A stretch of DNA of 53,533 nt, from positions 1 to 53,533 of the forward strand of contig CAZTII010000004.1 of the NCBI GenBank assembly GCA_964613305.1. Reading direction: 5' to 3'. Position 1 is the first letter of the stretch, and each line of letters begins with the position of its first letter. The position numbers and the translations under genes are program-made. The DNA comes from CAZTII01 sp964613305. GTDB lineage: Bacteria; Bacillota_I; Bacilli_A; Erysipelotrichales; Erysipelotrichaceae. The notes beneath the pieces were generated by a model. The model was given only the letters and a program-made list of their open reading frames with translations. It did not search any database and was not told the origin of the DNA. Shown piece by piece: positions 26,356 through 34,161 of the stretch.

Positions 26356-27809
26356 TAACGATTGAAAGCTTCAATAGCGACTGTTAAACGACGTAGTGTT
26401 TCTTCTTTGCCTAAAATTTCCGCAATTTCAATTGCTCCTCCAGGAGTAAATTGTTTTCCGGTAATCGCAATTCGTACAGGGAATAAACATTGACCATTTT
26501 TAATACCTAATTGTTCAACAACACTCATCAGTGCATCATGAAGTGTTTCATGATTCCATTCGGATACTTCTTTTAGAACTTCTACAGCTTTAGTAAGAGA
26601 AGTAAAGGCGATATCAACTGTTGTTTTCATTTTTTTATTGACGTAAAATTCTAAATCAAATGCAGGATAATGATCAAAGAAATCAACTGCTTCTTCAATT
26701 TCAGCAAGTGTATTAATTCTTGGTTGTAATATTTTACTAATTAAGCGAAAATCATAGTTTGAGGATACAAATTTTTCTAAATAAGGAGTAATTAAAGCTA
26801 AATAATCATCGTCATTTTTATTGCGTAAGTATACACCATTCATCCATGTAAGTTTTGCAATATCGAAAATTGCACCAGAAGTTCCAATACGATGAACATT
26901 AAATGCTTGTTTTAGTTCATCAAGAGAAAATATTTCTTGTTCTGTTTCTGGAGCCCAACCTAATAAAGCGATGTAGTTGATGATTGCTTCTGGTAAATAT
27001 CCTTTTGCGACTAAATCTTGGAATGAAGCATCGCCATTTCGTTTAGATAACTTATTAAACTCATCTTTCATTACTGGTGGACAGTGTACATAAATAGGAA
27101 TATCCCAGCCAAATGATTCATACACTAAATTGTATTTTGGCGTGGAAGAAATGTATTCATTACCACGAATAACATGAGTAATATTCATGGTGTGATCATC
27201 AATAATATTAGCGAAATTATACGTAGGGAAACCATCTGATTTCATTAAAATACTTTCATCTAGCGTACTATTTTCCACCGTGATAACACCATATACTTCA
27301 TCAGTGAATGATGTAGTTCCTTCACTAGGAATATTTTGACGAATAACGTATTTTTCATTCGCATCAATGCGACGTTTAATTTCTTCTTCGCTTAAATGTT
27401 TACATGGATCTTTATACAAGAATGATTCATTTCGTGCACTTGCTAGTTCTCGTTGTTCTTGAATATCGCTTTCTTGGCAGAAACAAACATGAGCACCACC
27501 AAGTTGTACTAATTGTTCAGCGTATTGTTTATAAATACCTGTTTTCATTCGTTCTGATTGAACGTATGGTCCATATTCACCACCAACATCTGGTCCTTCA
27601 TCGTGGTGTAAACCACATTGAGCAAGTGTTTCATAAATAATGTCAGTAGCACCTTCAACAAGGCGTCCTTGGTCAGTATCTTCAATACGTAACATAAAAA
27701 CACCATCATCTTTTTTGGCTACCAAGTATTCATATAAAGCTGTTCTTAAATTTCCTATATGCATGTAACCCGTAGGGCTAGGTGCAAATCTAGTTCTTAT
27801 TTTTGTCAT
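26355..27809 (-). CDS. gltX: Glutamyl-tRNA synthetase
   Basis: A 484-residue class I synthetase. The HIGH motif appears as APSPTGYMHIGNLRTALY and the KMSKS equivalent as KLSKRNGD. The length suits the bacterial discriminating or non-discriminating enzyme. No T-box or other leader structure was seen; a good sigma-A promoter lies just upstream. Confidence 0.96.
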   Translation of the reverse strand: MTKIRTRFAPSPTGYMHIGNLRTALYEYLVAKKDDGVFMLRIEDTDQGRLVEGATDIIYETLAQCGLHHDEGPDVGGEYGPYVQSERMKTGIYKQYAEQLVQLGGAHVCFCQESDIQEQRELASARNESFLYKDPCKHLSEEEIKRRIDANEKYVIRQNIPSEGTTSFTDEVYGVITVENSTLDESILMKSDGFPTYNFANIIDDHTMNITHVIRGNEYISSTPKYNLVYESFGWDIPIYVHCPPVMKDEFNKLSKRNGDASFQDLVAKGYLPEAIINYIALLGWAPETEQEIFSLDELKQAFNVHRIGTSGAIFDIAKLTWMNGVYLRNKNDDDYLALITPYLEKFVSSNYDFRLISKILQPRINTLAEIEEAVDFFDHYPAFDLEFYVNKKMKTTVDIAFTSLTKAVEVLKEVSEWNHETLHDALMSVVEQLGIKNGQCLFPVRIAITGKQFTPGGAIEIAEILGKEETLRRLTVAIEAFNR

Positions 27810-27832
27810 ATTCAGTCCTCTTTAACCATTAC

Positions 27833-27861
27833 ATTGTACATGAAAGTAGGTATATTTTCAA
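27833..27861 (-). promoter_or_regulatory. gltX promoter
   Basis: On the minus strand TTGAAA (27861-27856), a 17-bp spacer and TACAAT (27838-27833) lie 24 bases upstream of the gltX start. Confidence 0.75.
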
Positions 27862-28035
27862 TGGTCTAATCATTTTAACAAATTGTTTATAAGGAAAGTA
27901 AATCCATGTTTTTTTCTCTTGTATTTCACCTATAGTTGTTGTAAAGTAATGAGGAATAGTAAGATGATTGATTGCTATGATTAATATAGAAACAAGCTTA
28001 GGCTTATATAATCAGTATCTGACATCTTTCCAGGT

Positions 28036-28066
28036 ACAATTATTGAGGTTGAATAATTGTTTTTTT
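28036..28066 (+). terminator. Leader terminator (possible attenuator) before the decarboxylase gene
   Basis: The 288-base gap between gltX and the decarboxylase holds a 9-bp hairpin, ACAATTATT / AATAATTGT with the loop GAGGTTG, followed by a long T run, only 31 bases before the start codon. A TATAAT at 28007-28012 and weaker promoter-like boxes near 27936-27965 lie upstream. No other gene could use the terminator, so it probably controls read-through into the polyamine operon. I recognise no known riboswitch. Confidence 0.6.
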
Positions 28067-28097
28067 ATGCAAGAAGAGCGATTTGGAAAGGAAATGT

Positions 28098-29540
28098 ATG
28101 CATCATCAAGAAAGAACACCTATTTATGAATCATTATTGAAAGTAAAAGAAAAAAGGATTGTTTCGTTCGATGTACCTGGGCATAAACAAGGGAAATCTA
28201 GTAAAGTTCAAGGATTAGCTTTTGGTGAAAAGCTAATTTCAATGGATTATAATACATGTAAATTTTTAGATAGTTTAATTCATCCAAGTGGTGCAATTAA
28301 AGAAGCAGAAGAATTAGCTGCGGAAGCATTTGGTGCTCACGCTGCATTTTTTATGTGCAATGGTACAACTCAAGCAGTACAAGCAATGATTTGGTCATCG
28401 ATAAAACCAGGTGAGAAAATTATTATGCCACGTAATGTCCATAAAAGTGCTATTAATGCGCTTATTTTATGTGGTGGTATTCCCGTATATGTCAATCCTG
28501 GGGTTGATTATGAGTTAGGTATATCTCTTGGAATGGATATAGCGAATGTCGAAAAAGCGATTAAAAATAATCCTGATGCTAAGGCGGTGTTTGTCAATAA
28601 TCCAACATATTATGGAATATGTAGTGATTTAAAAGGAATTGTAGAGTTAGCACACAGTCACAATATGCTTGTTTTAGCGGATGAAGCCCATGGAACTCAT
28701 TTGTATTTTGGTAAAGATTTACCGATTAATGCGATGAAAGCAGGCGCCGATATGGCAAGTGTCAGTACGCATAAAACAGGTGGTTCTTTAACGCAAAGTA
28801 GTTTATTACTTGTCAATAAATCACTAGATCCTTCACTAATACGACAAACAATCAATATTACGCAAACAACAAGTGCTAGTTATATATTGATGTCTTCTCT
28901 TGATATCGCTCGTAAAGAATTATATTTTGAAGGAGAAAAAACATTTCAGCGTGTTTTAAATATGGTTGAGTATGCTAGAAATGAAATTAATGAAATTGGT
29001 GGATATTATGCATTTTCTAAAGAAAAATGCAATGGAAAAGATTTCTTTGATTTTGATCGTACTAAATTATCGGTTCATACCCAAAAAATAGGATTAGCTG
29101 GTATTGAAATTTACGATATTTTACATGATGAGTATGATATTCAAATTGAATTTGGTGATATTAGTAATGTTTTAGCAATCGTTTCCTTAGGAGATCGAAA
29201 AACCGATTTAGAACGCTTTATTAGTTCTTTATGTGAAATTAAACGTCGTTATCAACAATGTTGTAAAGATATGTTAAATTATGAATACATTGATCCAATT
29301 GTGGCGATGTCACCACAAAAAGCATTTTACGCTAAAAAGAAACGTGTTGCTTTAAAAGATTCGATTGATTGTATAAGTGGTGAATTTATGATGGCATACC
29401 CTCCAGGAATTCCAATTGTATCTCCAGGAGAAATTATTACATCAAAAATTGTCGATTATGTTGCCTATGCGAAAGAGAAAGGATGTATAATGACAGGTAC
29501 TCAAGATGAGGAAATGAACTTTATACAAGTGGTAGAATAA
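28098..29540 (+). CDS. Orn/Lys/Arg decarboxylase family protein (PLP)
   Basis: A 480-residue fold-type I PLP decarboxylase of the Gram-positive SpeA/CadA type. The cofactor lysine is in SVSTHKTGGSLTQSS, VLADEAHGTH carries the Asp that binds the pyridine nitrogen, and FDVPGHKQG is typical of the N-terminus. The ATG at 28098 has AAAGGA six bases upstream; a TTG at 28083 is less likely. The aminopropyltransferase gene follows with no gap, so the product amine (agmatine, cadaverine or putrescine) presumably feeds polyamine synthesis. Which amino acid is used cannot be read from the motifs. A hairpin-T leader precedes it. Confidence 0.9.
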   Translation: MHHQERTPIYESLLKVKEKRIVSFDVPGHKQGKSSKVQGLAFGEKLISMDYNTCKFLDSLIHPSGAIKEAEELAAEAFGAHAAFFMCNGTTQAVQAMIWSSIKPGEKIIMPRNVHKSAINALILCGGIPVYVNPGVDYELGISLGMDIANVEKAIKNNPDAKAVFVNNPTYYGICSDLKGIVELAHSHNMLVLADEAHGTHLYFGKDLPINAMKAGADMASVSTHKTGGSLTQSSLLLVNKSLDPSLIRQTINITQTTSASYILMSSLDIARKELYFEGEKTFQRVLNMVEYARNEINEIGGYYAFSKEKCNGKDFFDFDRTKLSVHTQKIGLAGIEIYDILHDEYDIQIEFGDISNVLAIVSLGDRKTDLERFISSLCEIKRRYQQCCKDMLNYEYIDPIVAMSPQKAFYAKKKRVALKDSIDCISGEFMMAYPPGIPIVSPGEIITSKIVDYVAYAKEKGCIMTGTQDEEMNFIQVVE

Positions 29541-30398
29541 ATGGAATTGTGGTATTCAGAAATGCACACCGAAAATGTAAAGTTCTCGATTCGTGTCGAT
29601 GAACATTTACATCATGAAGTGACTGAGTTTCAACAAATTGATGTTTTTCATAGCCAAGATTTTGCTAATTTTTTAACTTTAGATGGCTATATTATGATAA
29701 GTGAAAAAGATGAATTTATTTACCATGAAATGATTACTCATCCAGCGATGGCTCTTCGTCCAGATGCTAAAAATATATTGGTTATTGGTGCAGGTGATGG
29801 GGGAACGTTACGTGAACTAGGACGATATCAATGTATTGAAACAATTGATGTTGTAGAAATAGATCCAGCGGTCGTTCGTGTTTGTAGTAAATTCTTTCCA
29901 TCAACGATGATTGGTTTTCAAGACTCAAGAATTACAACACACTATGAAGATGGATTACGTTTTATCCGCAATAAAGTACAATTGTATGATGTTATTATTG
30001 TTGATAGTACTAGTCCATTTGGACCAGGAGAAGGTTTATTTACAAAAGAATTTTATGGAAATTGTTATAAAGCCTTAAAAGAAAATGGTATTTTAATTAA
30101 TCAACATGAATCACCATATTATGCATCTTACGCAAAAAACATGAAACGTGTTCATCGTCGCTTGTATGATACTTTTCCAATTGCCCGAGTATATCAAGCT
30201 CATTTACCAACGTATCCATCAGGACATTGGTTGTTTGGCTTTGCAAGTAAAACCATTGATCCAATTAAACATTTAAATAGTGAAGAATGGAATAATTTAG
30301 GGTTGTATACTAAATACTACAATGCTGATTTACACACAGCTTCCTTCGCTTTACCAACGTATGTTAAAGAATTGTTAGTAGAAGCTAGATATGAATAA
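29541..30398 (+). CDS. speE: Spermidine synthase-like aminopropyltransferase
   Basis: A 285-residue SpeE-family enzyme. The decarboxy-SAM site has VIGAGDGGTLREL and VVEIDPAVV, and the catalytic loop is VDSTSPFGPGEGLF. The catalytic Asp of that loop is present, but the second acidic residue of the usual D-x-T-D/E-P motif is Ser. That position contacts the amine acceptor in known spermidine synthases, so the acceptor may differ from putrescine. It starts directly at the decarboxylase stop. No speD for the aminopropyl donor is in the window. Confidence 0.9.
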   Translation: MELWYSEMHTENVKFSIRVDEHLHHEVTEFQQIDVFHSQDFANFLTLDGYIMISEKDEFIYHEMITHPAMALRPDAKNILVIGAGDGGTLRELGRYQCIETIDVVEIDPAVVRVCSKFFPSTMIGFQDSRITTHYEDGLRFIRNKVQLYDVIIVDSTSPFGPGEGLFTKEFYGNCYKALKENGILINQHESPYYASYAKNMKRVHRRLYDTFPIARVYQAHLPTYPSGHWLFGFASKTIDPIKHLNSEEWNNLGLYTKYYNADLHTASFALPTYVKELLVEARYE

Positions 30399-30852
30399 AT
30401 CATGGTCACAAGCGTGTTTACAGCTAAATATTCAGTATGAACATAACTATCATCAGCCATTGTATACAATGGCTGATGTAGAAGCTTTAGAAAATAAATT
30501 ATTGTATTGTAAAAACATCTTATTAAAAAATGAAAAAAAAGAAATTTTCTATTGTATTGTCTCAGGTTTTAAAAAAGTCGATATGAAACAACTACAACAA
30601 TACCTTGGATGTAAGAAATTATCATTTGTTAATGCAGAGGAAATATTACAGTGTGAAAAAGGAAATTTATCACCTTGTTATTTAACCTTAGAAAATAATT
30701 ATATTACTGTTTTATTTGATGAATCATTAACTAAACAACAACATATCGCCATCCATCCATGTCGTAATGATGAAACAATTATTTTATTAGTTACGGATTT
30801 GTACCGTATTTTAACTTATTTTAATTTCACAATAAAAAATATACCAATGTAA
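30391..30852 (+). CDS. YbaK/ProX-type aminoacyl-tRNA editing domain protein
   Basis: A 153-residue freestanding editing domain. The order of conserved segments fits ProX/YbaK proteins: YEHNYHQPLYTMADVE at the start, KNILLKNEKKEIFYCIV, LGCKKLSFVNAEEIL, and HPCRNDETIILLVTDL near the end. Such proteins remove mischarged Ala or Cys from tRNA-Pro or similar tRNAs. It overlaps the end of speE by eight bases, an unexplained pairing with polyamine genes. The exact tRNA and amino acid are unknown. Confidence 0.82.
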   Translation: MNKSWSQACLQLNIQYEHNYHQPLYTMADVEALENKLLYCKNILLKNEKKEIFYCIVSGFKKVDMKQLQQYLGCKKLSFVNAEEILQCEKGNLSPCYLTLENNYITVLFDESLTKQQHIAIHPCRNDETIILLVTDLYRILTYFNFTIKNIPM

Positions 30853-30882
30853 AAAATAATGATATACTTAATTTAGATTTTT

Positions 30883-30957
30883 TGGGGTGTAGCCAAGCGG
30901 TAAGGCTGTAGACTCTGAATCTACCATACGAAAGTTCGATCCTTTCCACCCCAGCCA
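30883..30957 (+). tRNA. tRNA-Gln (anticodon CTG)
   Basis: The cloverleaf is complete: acceptor TGGGGTG / CACCCCA with encoded CCA, D-stem GCC / GGC, anticodon stem GTAGA / TCTAC with the loop CTCTGAA (anticodon CTG), five-base variable loop, and T-stem GAAAG / CTTTC with TTCGATC. The acceptor and D-arm are those of Firmicutes tRNA-Gln. TATACT at 30863-30868 is a likely -10. Confidence 0.95.
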
Positions 30958-30979
30958 AAAAGACAATTGTCTTTTTTTT
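30957..30979 (+). terminator. Terminator after tRNA-Gln
   Basis: AAAAGAC and GTCTTTT pair around AATT and are followed by more T, directly after the CCA end. Confidence 0.8.
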
Positions 30980-31045
30980 GTATTTTAATATGATTTGATA
31001 TATGATAAAATAATAATATATTAATCGTTAAAAAGGGAGGATAAT

Positions 31046-31936
31046 ATGAACACTTATTTAGTCATTGATATTGGTGGAAGTGCGATAAAATATGCTTTGC
31101 TTGATGAACAATCAACCATCACAGAAAAACATAGTATTCCAACACCAATGGATTCATTAGAAAATTTTATTAATACAATTGGTACTATATATGATACATA
31201 CGCTCATTGTATAAAGGGAATGGCTATTTCTATGCCAGGTATACTAGATCCACATACTGGATTTTGTTACACTGGTGGTGCTTTACGATATATTAATAAT
31301 ATAAATATGATTGATTTATTGAAGGAACGTTGTCCGATTAATATAACTATTGGTAATGACGCCAAATGTGCTGCACATGCAGAATTAGGTTTTGGTAGCT
31401 TACAAGATGTAAAAGATGGAGCTGTTATTATATTAGGAACGGGAATTGGTGGTTGTTTAATTAAAGATGGTGCTATTCATTATGGAAAACATTTTTTAGC
31501 TGGGGAATTTTCTTTTATGAATACAAATGTACAACATCCTTTTTCTCATCAATGGATGTGGGCTTTCCGTAATGGTAGTCGAGGTTTATTACAACGAGTA
31601 CAAGAACATTGTCAAACATCAGAAAAATATACTGGTGAAGAAATATTTGACATGGCCAATGACGATGATTTGGTATATGAAGCAATTAATCAATTTACAT
31701 TAGAAATAGCAGTTCAAATTTATAATTTACATTTATTGTTTGATTGTGATAAAGTAGCGATTGGTGGCGGCATTAGTGTTCAACCATTACTACTTCAACT
31801 CATTCAAGAAAATTTAAATAAGATTTATGATGCTGTTCGCTTCCCGATGCCTAGACCATTGGTTGTTGGTTGTCAGTTCTGTAACGATGCTAATTTAATA
31901 GGAGCATTACATCAACATTTATTAACATTCGCTTAA
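31046..31936 (+). CDS. ROK-family sugar kinase (zinc motif absent)
   Basis: A 296-residue ROK kinase. The ATP phosphate-binding motif is VIDIGGSAIKYAL, followed by AISMPGILDPHTG, NDAKCAAHAELGFG with the catalytic Asp, and ILGTGIGGCLIKDG. The ROK zinc site (CGCxGCxE type) is missing; in its place is a Trp- and His-rich HQWMWAFRNG. Zinc-less ROK kinases occur in Firmicutes and include beta-glucoside kinases. The substrate is not known. The ribosome site GGGAGG is strong, and the gene stands alone between tRNA-Gln and a MerR regulator. Confidence 0.87.
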   Translation: MNTYLVIDIGGSAIKYALLDEQSTITEKHSIPTPMDSLENFINTIGTIYDTYAHCIKGMAISMPGILDPHTGFCYTGGALRYINNINMIDLLKERCPINITIGNDAKCAAHAELGFGSLQDVKDGAVIILGTGIGGCLIKDGAIHYGKHFLAGEFSFMNTNVQHPFSHQWMWAFRNGSRGLLQRVQEHCQTSEKYTGEEIFDMANDDDLVYEAINQFTLEIAVQIYNLHLLFDCDKVAIGGGISVQPLLLQLIQENLNKIYDAVRFPMPRPLVVGCQFCNDANLIGALHQHLLTFA

Positions 31937-31940
31937 ATCC

Positions 31941-31971
31941 TTGACCTCTAGTTAACTCTAGGTTATATCAT
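31941..31971 (+). promoter_or_regulatory. MerR-type autoregulated promoter
   Basis: TTGACC (31941-31946) is followed by 19 bp and TATCAT (31966-31971). The spacer holds a dyad at 31944-31963, ACCT..AGTTAACT..AGGT, in which 16 of 20 positions are symmetric. A dyad inside an over-long spacer is the hallmark of MerR-controlled promoters, and the next gene is a MerR protein. Confidence 0.75.
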
Positions 31972-31993
31972 AATGATAGAAACGGAGAATACG

Positions 31994-32377
31994 ATGAGTT
32001 CAATTGGTGAAATCAGTAAAAAATACGATGTTTCTATCGATACACTTCGATATTATGAACGAATTGGTTTATTAGATCCAATCACTAAAAATAGTTCAGG
32101 GCATCGAGTATATTCTCAAGAAGATGAAAATCGATTATATTTTATCTTATGTATGAGAAAATCAGGACTTTCGATTGAGTCTTTAATGACCTATTTTAAT
32201 TTATTTAAAGAAGGGGATGAAACCATCCTTCAGCGTAAAGAAATATTGATGAAACAACATCAAGTATTAAAAGAAAAGATTGATAAAGAAATGGAAATAT
32301 TGAAGCGATTAGAGTATAAAATAGCAGTGTATGATGAAAGGATAGTAAAAGCTGAATCATCCTTATTAAAGGATTAA
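31994..32377 (+). CDS. MerR-family transcriptional regulator
   Basis: A 127-residue regulator. The N-terminal winged helix has IGEISKKYDVSIDTLRYYERIGLL and then GHRVYSQED; the C-terminal half is a long dimerisation helix (EILMKQHQVLKEKIDKEM). There is no cysteine or ligand-binding domain at the end, so it looks like the small, ligand-free or drug/stress type. The ATG at 31994 has GGAGA upstream; an earlier in-frame ATG at 31973 overlaps the -10. It is followed by a terminator and no co-transcribed gene, so its targets beyond its own promoter are not visible here. Confidence 0.9.
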   Translation: MSSIGEISKKYDVSIDTLRYYERIGLLDPITKNSSGHRVYSQEDENRLYFILCMRKSGLSIESLMTYFNLFKEGDETILQRKEILMKQHQVLKEKIDKEMEILKRLEYKIAVYDERIVKAESSLLKD

Positions 32378-32389
32378 TTCAGCTTTTTT
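32348..32389 (+). terminator. Long terminator hairpin covering the end of the MerR gene
   Basis: The outer stem AAAGCTGAAT / ATTCAGCTTT and inner stem ATCCTT / AAGGAT (loop ATTA) form one long hairpin followed by T6. The 5' arm lies inside the last MerR codons. It may also stop transcripts from the convergent pepX gene. Confidence 0.8.
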
Positions 32390-32391
32390 AA

Positions 32392-34158
32392 TTAAATGGT
32401 ATGAAGTTTGATGGATGCGGATTGTAGTTGATAACTAATCGGTGTTTTTAAACGAATGGTACAATCATAATCGACACCATAGATAATAATTGCTAATTTA
32501 TTTCCTTTTTTTATACGATAATCAGTTGGTAATAAATCAAAGGAAACGTTATAAAATTGATGTGGTACAAGGTCTTCTTTTATCGAATTACTATTTCTAT
32601 TTTGTAAGTTGAGCCAACCTCTACTAATGATTTTATAAGGCGTTACTTCGCTTTTAAACTGCACTAAATCACTTGTAGGACTATTAGTACCCCATTTGAA
32701 ATAGTCGTTTTCAACGACTTCCAATGACGTTGAAATGCGATTATCTTCTCCTAAGTCAACAACCATTGCACTCATTAAACCGTAGTTACTACTACTAGAA
32801 ATTGATGCGGTTAAACAAAGAGGGCCACTTATATGGAAATCATCCGTCATATCAATGATTGTTTTGATAGAGAAGGTGTTATCATTCTGTATCAATCGAT
32901 GTAACCATTGTTCATAATCCGTTGTATCACAATATGTTCCACTATTTAATGGTATTATTTGTGGTTTATTTAATGGGAAACTAGGATAGTGATGGTACTT
33001 TAATTGATCAATATTATCTTGAACGGTAATAACCGAACTACTAATAGTACCAATACCATATAAATAATAATCTAGCCACTGATGCATGTTCTTAGTAAAG
33101 TCACTTTGATGATCATGAACATAAATATGGTCTCCTTGATGTAACCATATGTGAACATGTAAATCATTGGTTTTCATCGCTTTATATAAATCATAACAGT
33201 GGGATGATTTAACATTAAAGTCTTGTAAACCACAGACAATATAGGCTGAACATGTCATTTTATTGATGGAATCAAGATAATTTCTAGAATGCCAGAAATC
33301 ATTGTAGTTACCTGAATCACGATCACTTAACAAATGCATCTCTTCTATTTCTTTAAAATATTCTTCTAAAATTGTTTTATCGAAAGTATCTTCTAGTGTT
33401 CTACTAAAACAATATTTTGCTAAAATATCAATATCATCGCCTTGCCAACCAACGGCAGGGACACACAATCCATTATAACGATAATAGTCGTACCAATTAC
33501 TAATTCCGGCTTCAGGAATAATCGTTTTAAGACCTTCAACGCCAGTCATCGCAATAGCAATGGCCATGGTTGCTAAGTAGGACTTACCGGTCATCGCAAC
33601 ATTACCACTACACCATGTTGCTTTAATTTCTATGTTATTTTCTTTGTCGGTAAATGCTTTGCATCGACCATTTAGCCAATCGATGACTGCTTTAAATGCT
33701 TGTGTTTCAGCACTACTACCGGTAAGAGTATAGCCTTGTGAACCTTTCGTTCCAAGTCCACCACAAAAAACAGTCGCATATCCTCTACAATTAAAATAAC
33801 TGTACCAATCAGTAATACAATCTAAAGGTATTTCGTCAACGATATTTTCGGTTGAAAAACCTTTTGTTTCTCTTGATATACCACTCGTATATTCTTTTTC
33901 TTTTAAGGGAATAGTGCTACTTTCTTTAAAATCACCATCAACATCATAAAGAGTGTACCAATCTTCATTGCATAAATGCATGTATGGATTGGCTACATAA
34001 ATAACAGGTATTGGATGTGGGGTTTTTGGTCGGCGAATGTAGACAGACACTAAATCATTGTATCCATCATGATCACTATCCACAGGTGTTTCTACAAATA
34101 CTTGTTCAAAAATACAGTCATTGTAGCTATAAGTAGCTGAAGTTTGATCGTAACCCAT
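32392..34158 (-). CDS. PepX-like Xaa-Pro dipeptidyl-peptidase, short form
   Basis: A 588-residue S15-family serine peptidase. The region MTGKSYLATMAIA with the nucleophile Ser and IIPEAGISNWYDYYR resembles lactococcal PepX, and the catalytic Asp and His lie in GLQDFNVK and LHQGDH. It removes X-Pro dipeptides from peptides. Classical PepX proteins are about 760-800 residues; this one begins at the catalytic domain and lacks the N-terminal helical domain. A C-terminal beta domain is retained. There is no signal peptide, so it acts in the cytoplasm. It is the last gene of an operon with two MFS transporters, three bases after the previous stop and without its own clear ribosome site. Confidence 0.88.
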   Translation of the reverse strand: MGYDQTSATYSYNDCIFEQVFVETPVDSDHDGYNDLVSVYIRRPKTPHPIPVIYVANPYMHLCNEDWYTLYDVDGDFKESSTIPLKEKEYTSGISRETKGFSTENIVDEIPLDCITDWYSYFNCRGYATVFCGGLGTKGSQGYTLTGSSAETQAFKAVIDWLNGRCKAFTDKENNIEIKATWCSGNVAMTGKSYLATMAIAIAMTGVEGLKTIIPEAGISNWYDYYRYNGLCVPAVGWQGDDIDILAKYCFSRTLEDTFDKTILEEYFKEIEEMHLLSDRDSGNYNDFWHSRNYLDSINKMTCSAYIVCGLQDFNVKSSHCYDLYKAMKTNDLHVHIWLHQGDHIYVHDHQSDFTKNMHQWLDYYLYGIGTISSSVITVQDNIDQLKYHHYPSFPLNKPQIIPLNSGTYCDTTDYEQWLHRLIQNDNTFSIKTIIDMTDDFHISGPLCLTASISSSSNYGLMSAMVVDLGEDNRISTSLEVVENDYFKWGTNSPTSDLVQFKSEVTPYKIISRGWLNLQNRNSNSIKEDLVPHQFYNVSFDLLPTDYRIKKGNKLAIIIYGVDYDCTIRLKTPISYQLQSASIKLHTI

Positions 34159-34161
34159 GGC

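Noticed and set aside
27977..28129. A 50-codon open frame in the decarboxylase leader, overlapping the decarboxylase start
   Set aside because: It lacks a ribosome site, runs through the leader hairpin and T run, and uses codons (CTG, CAG, AGG) rare in the neighbours.
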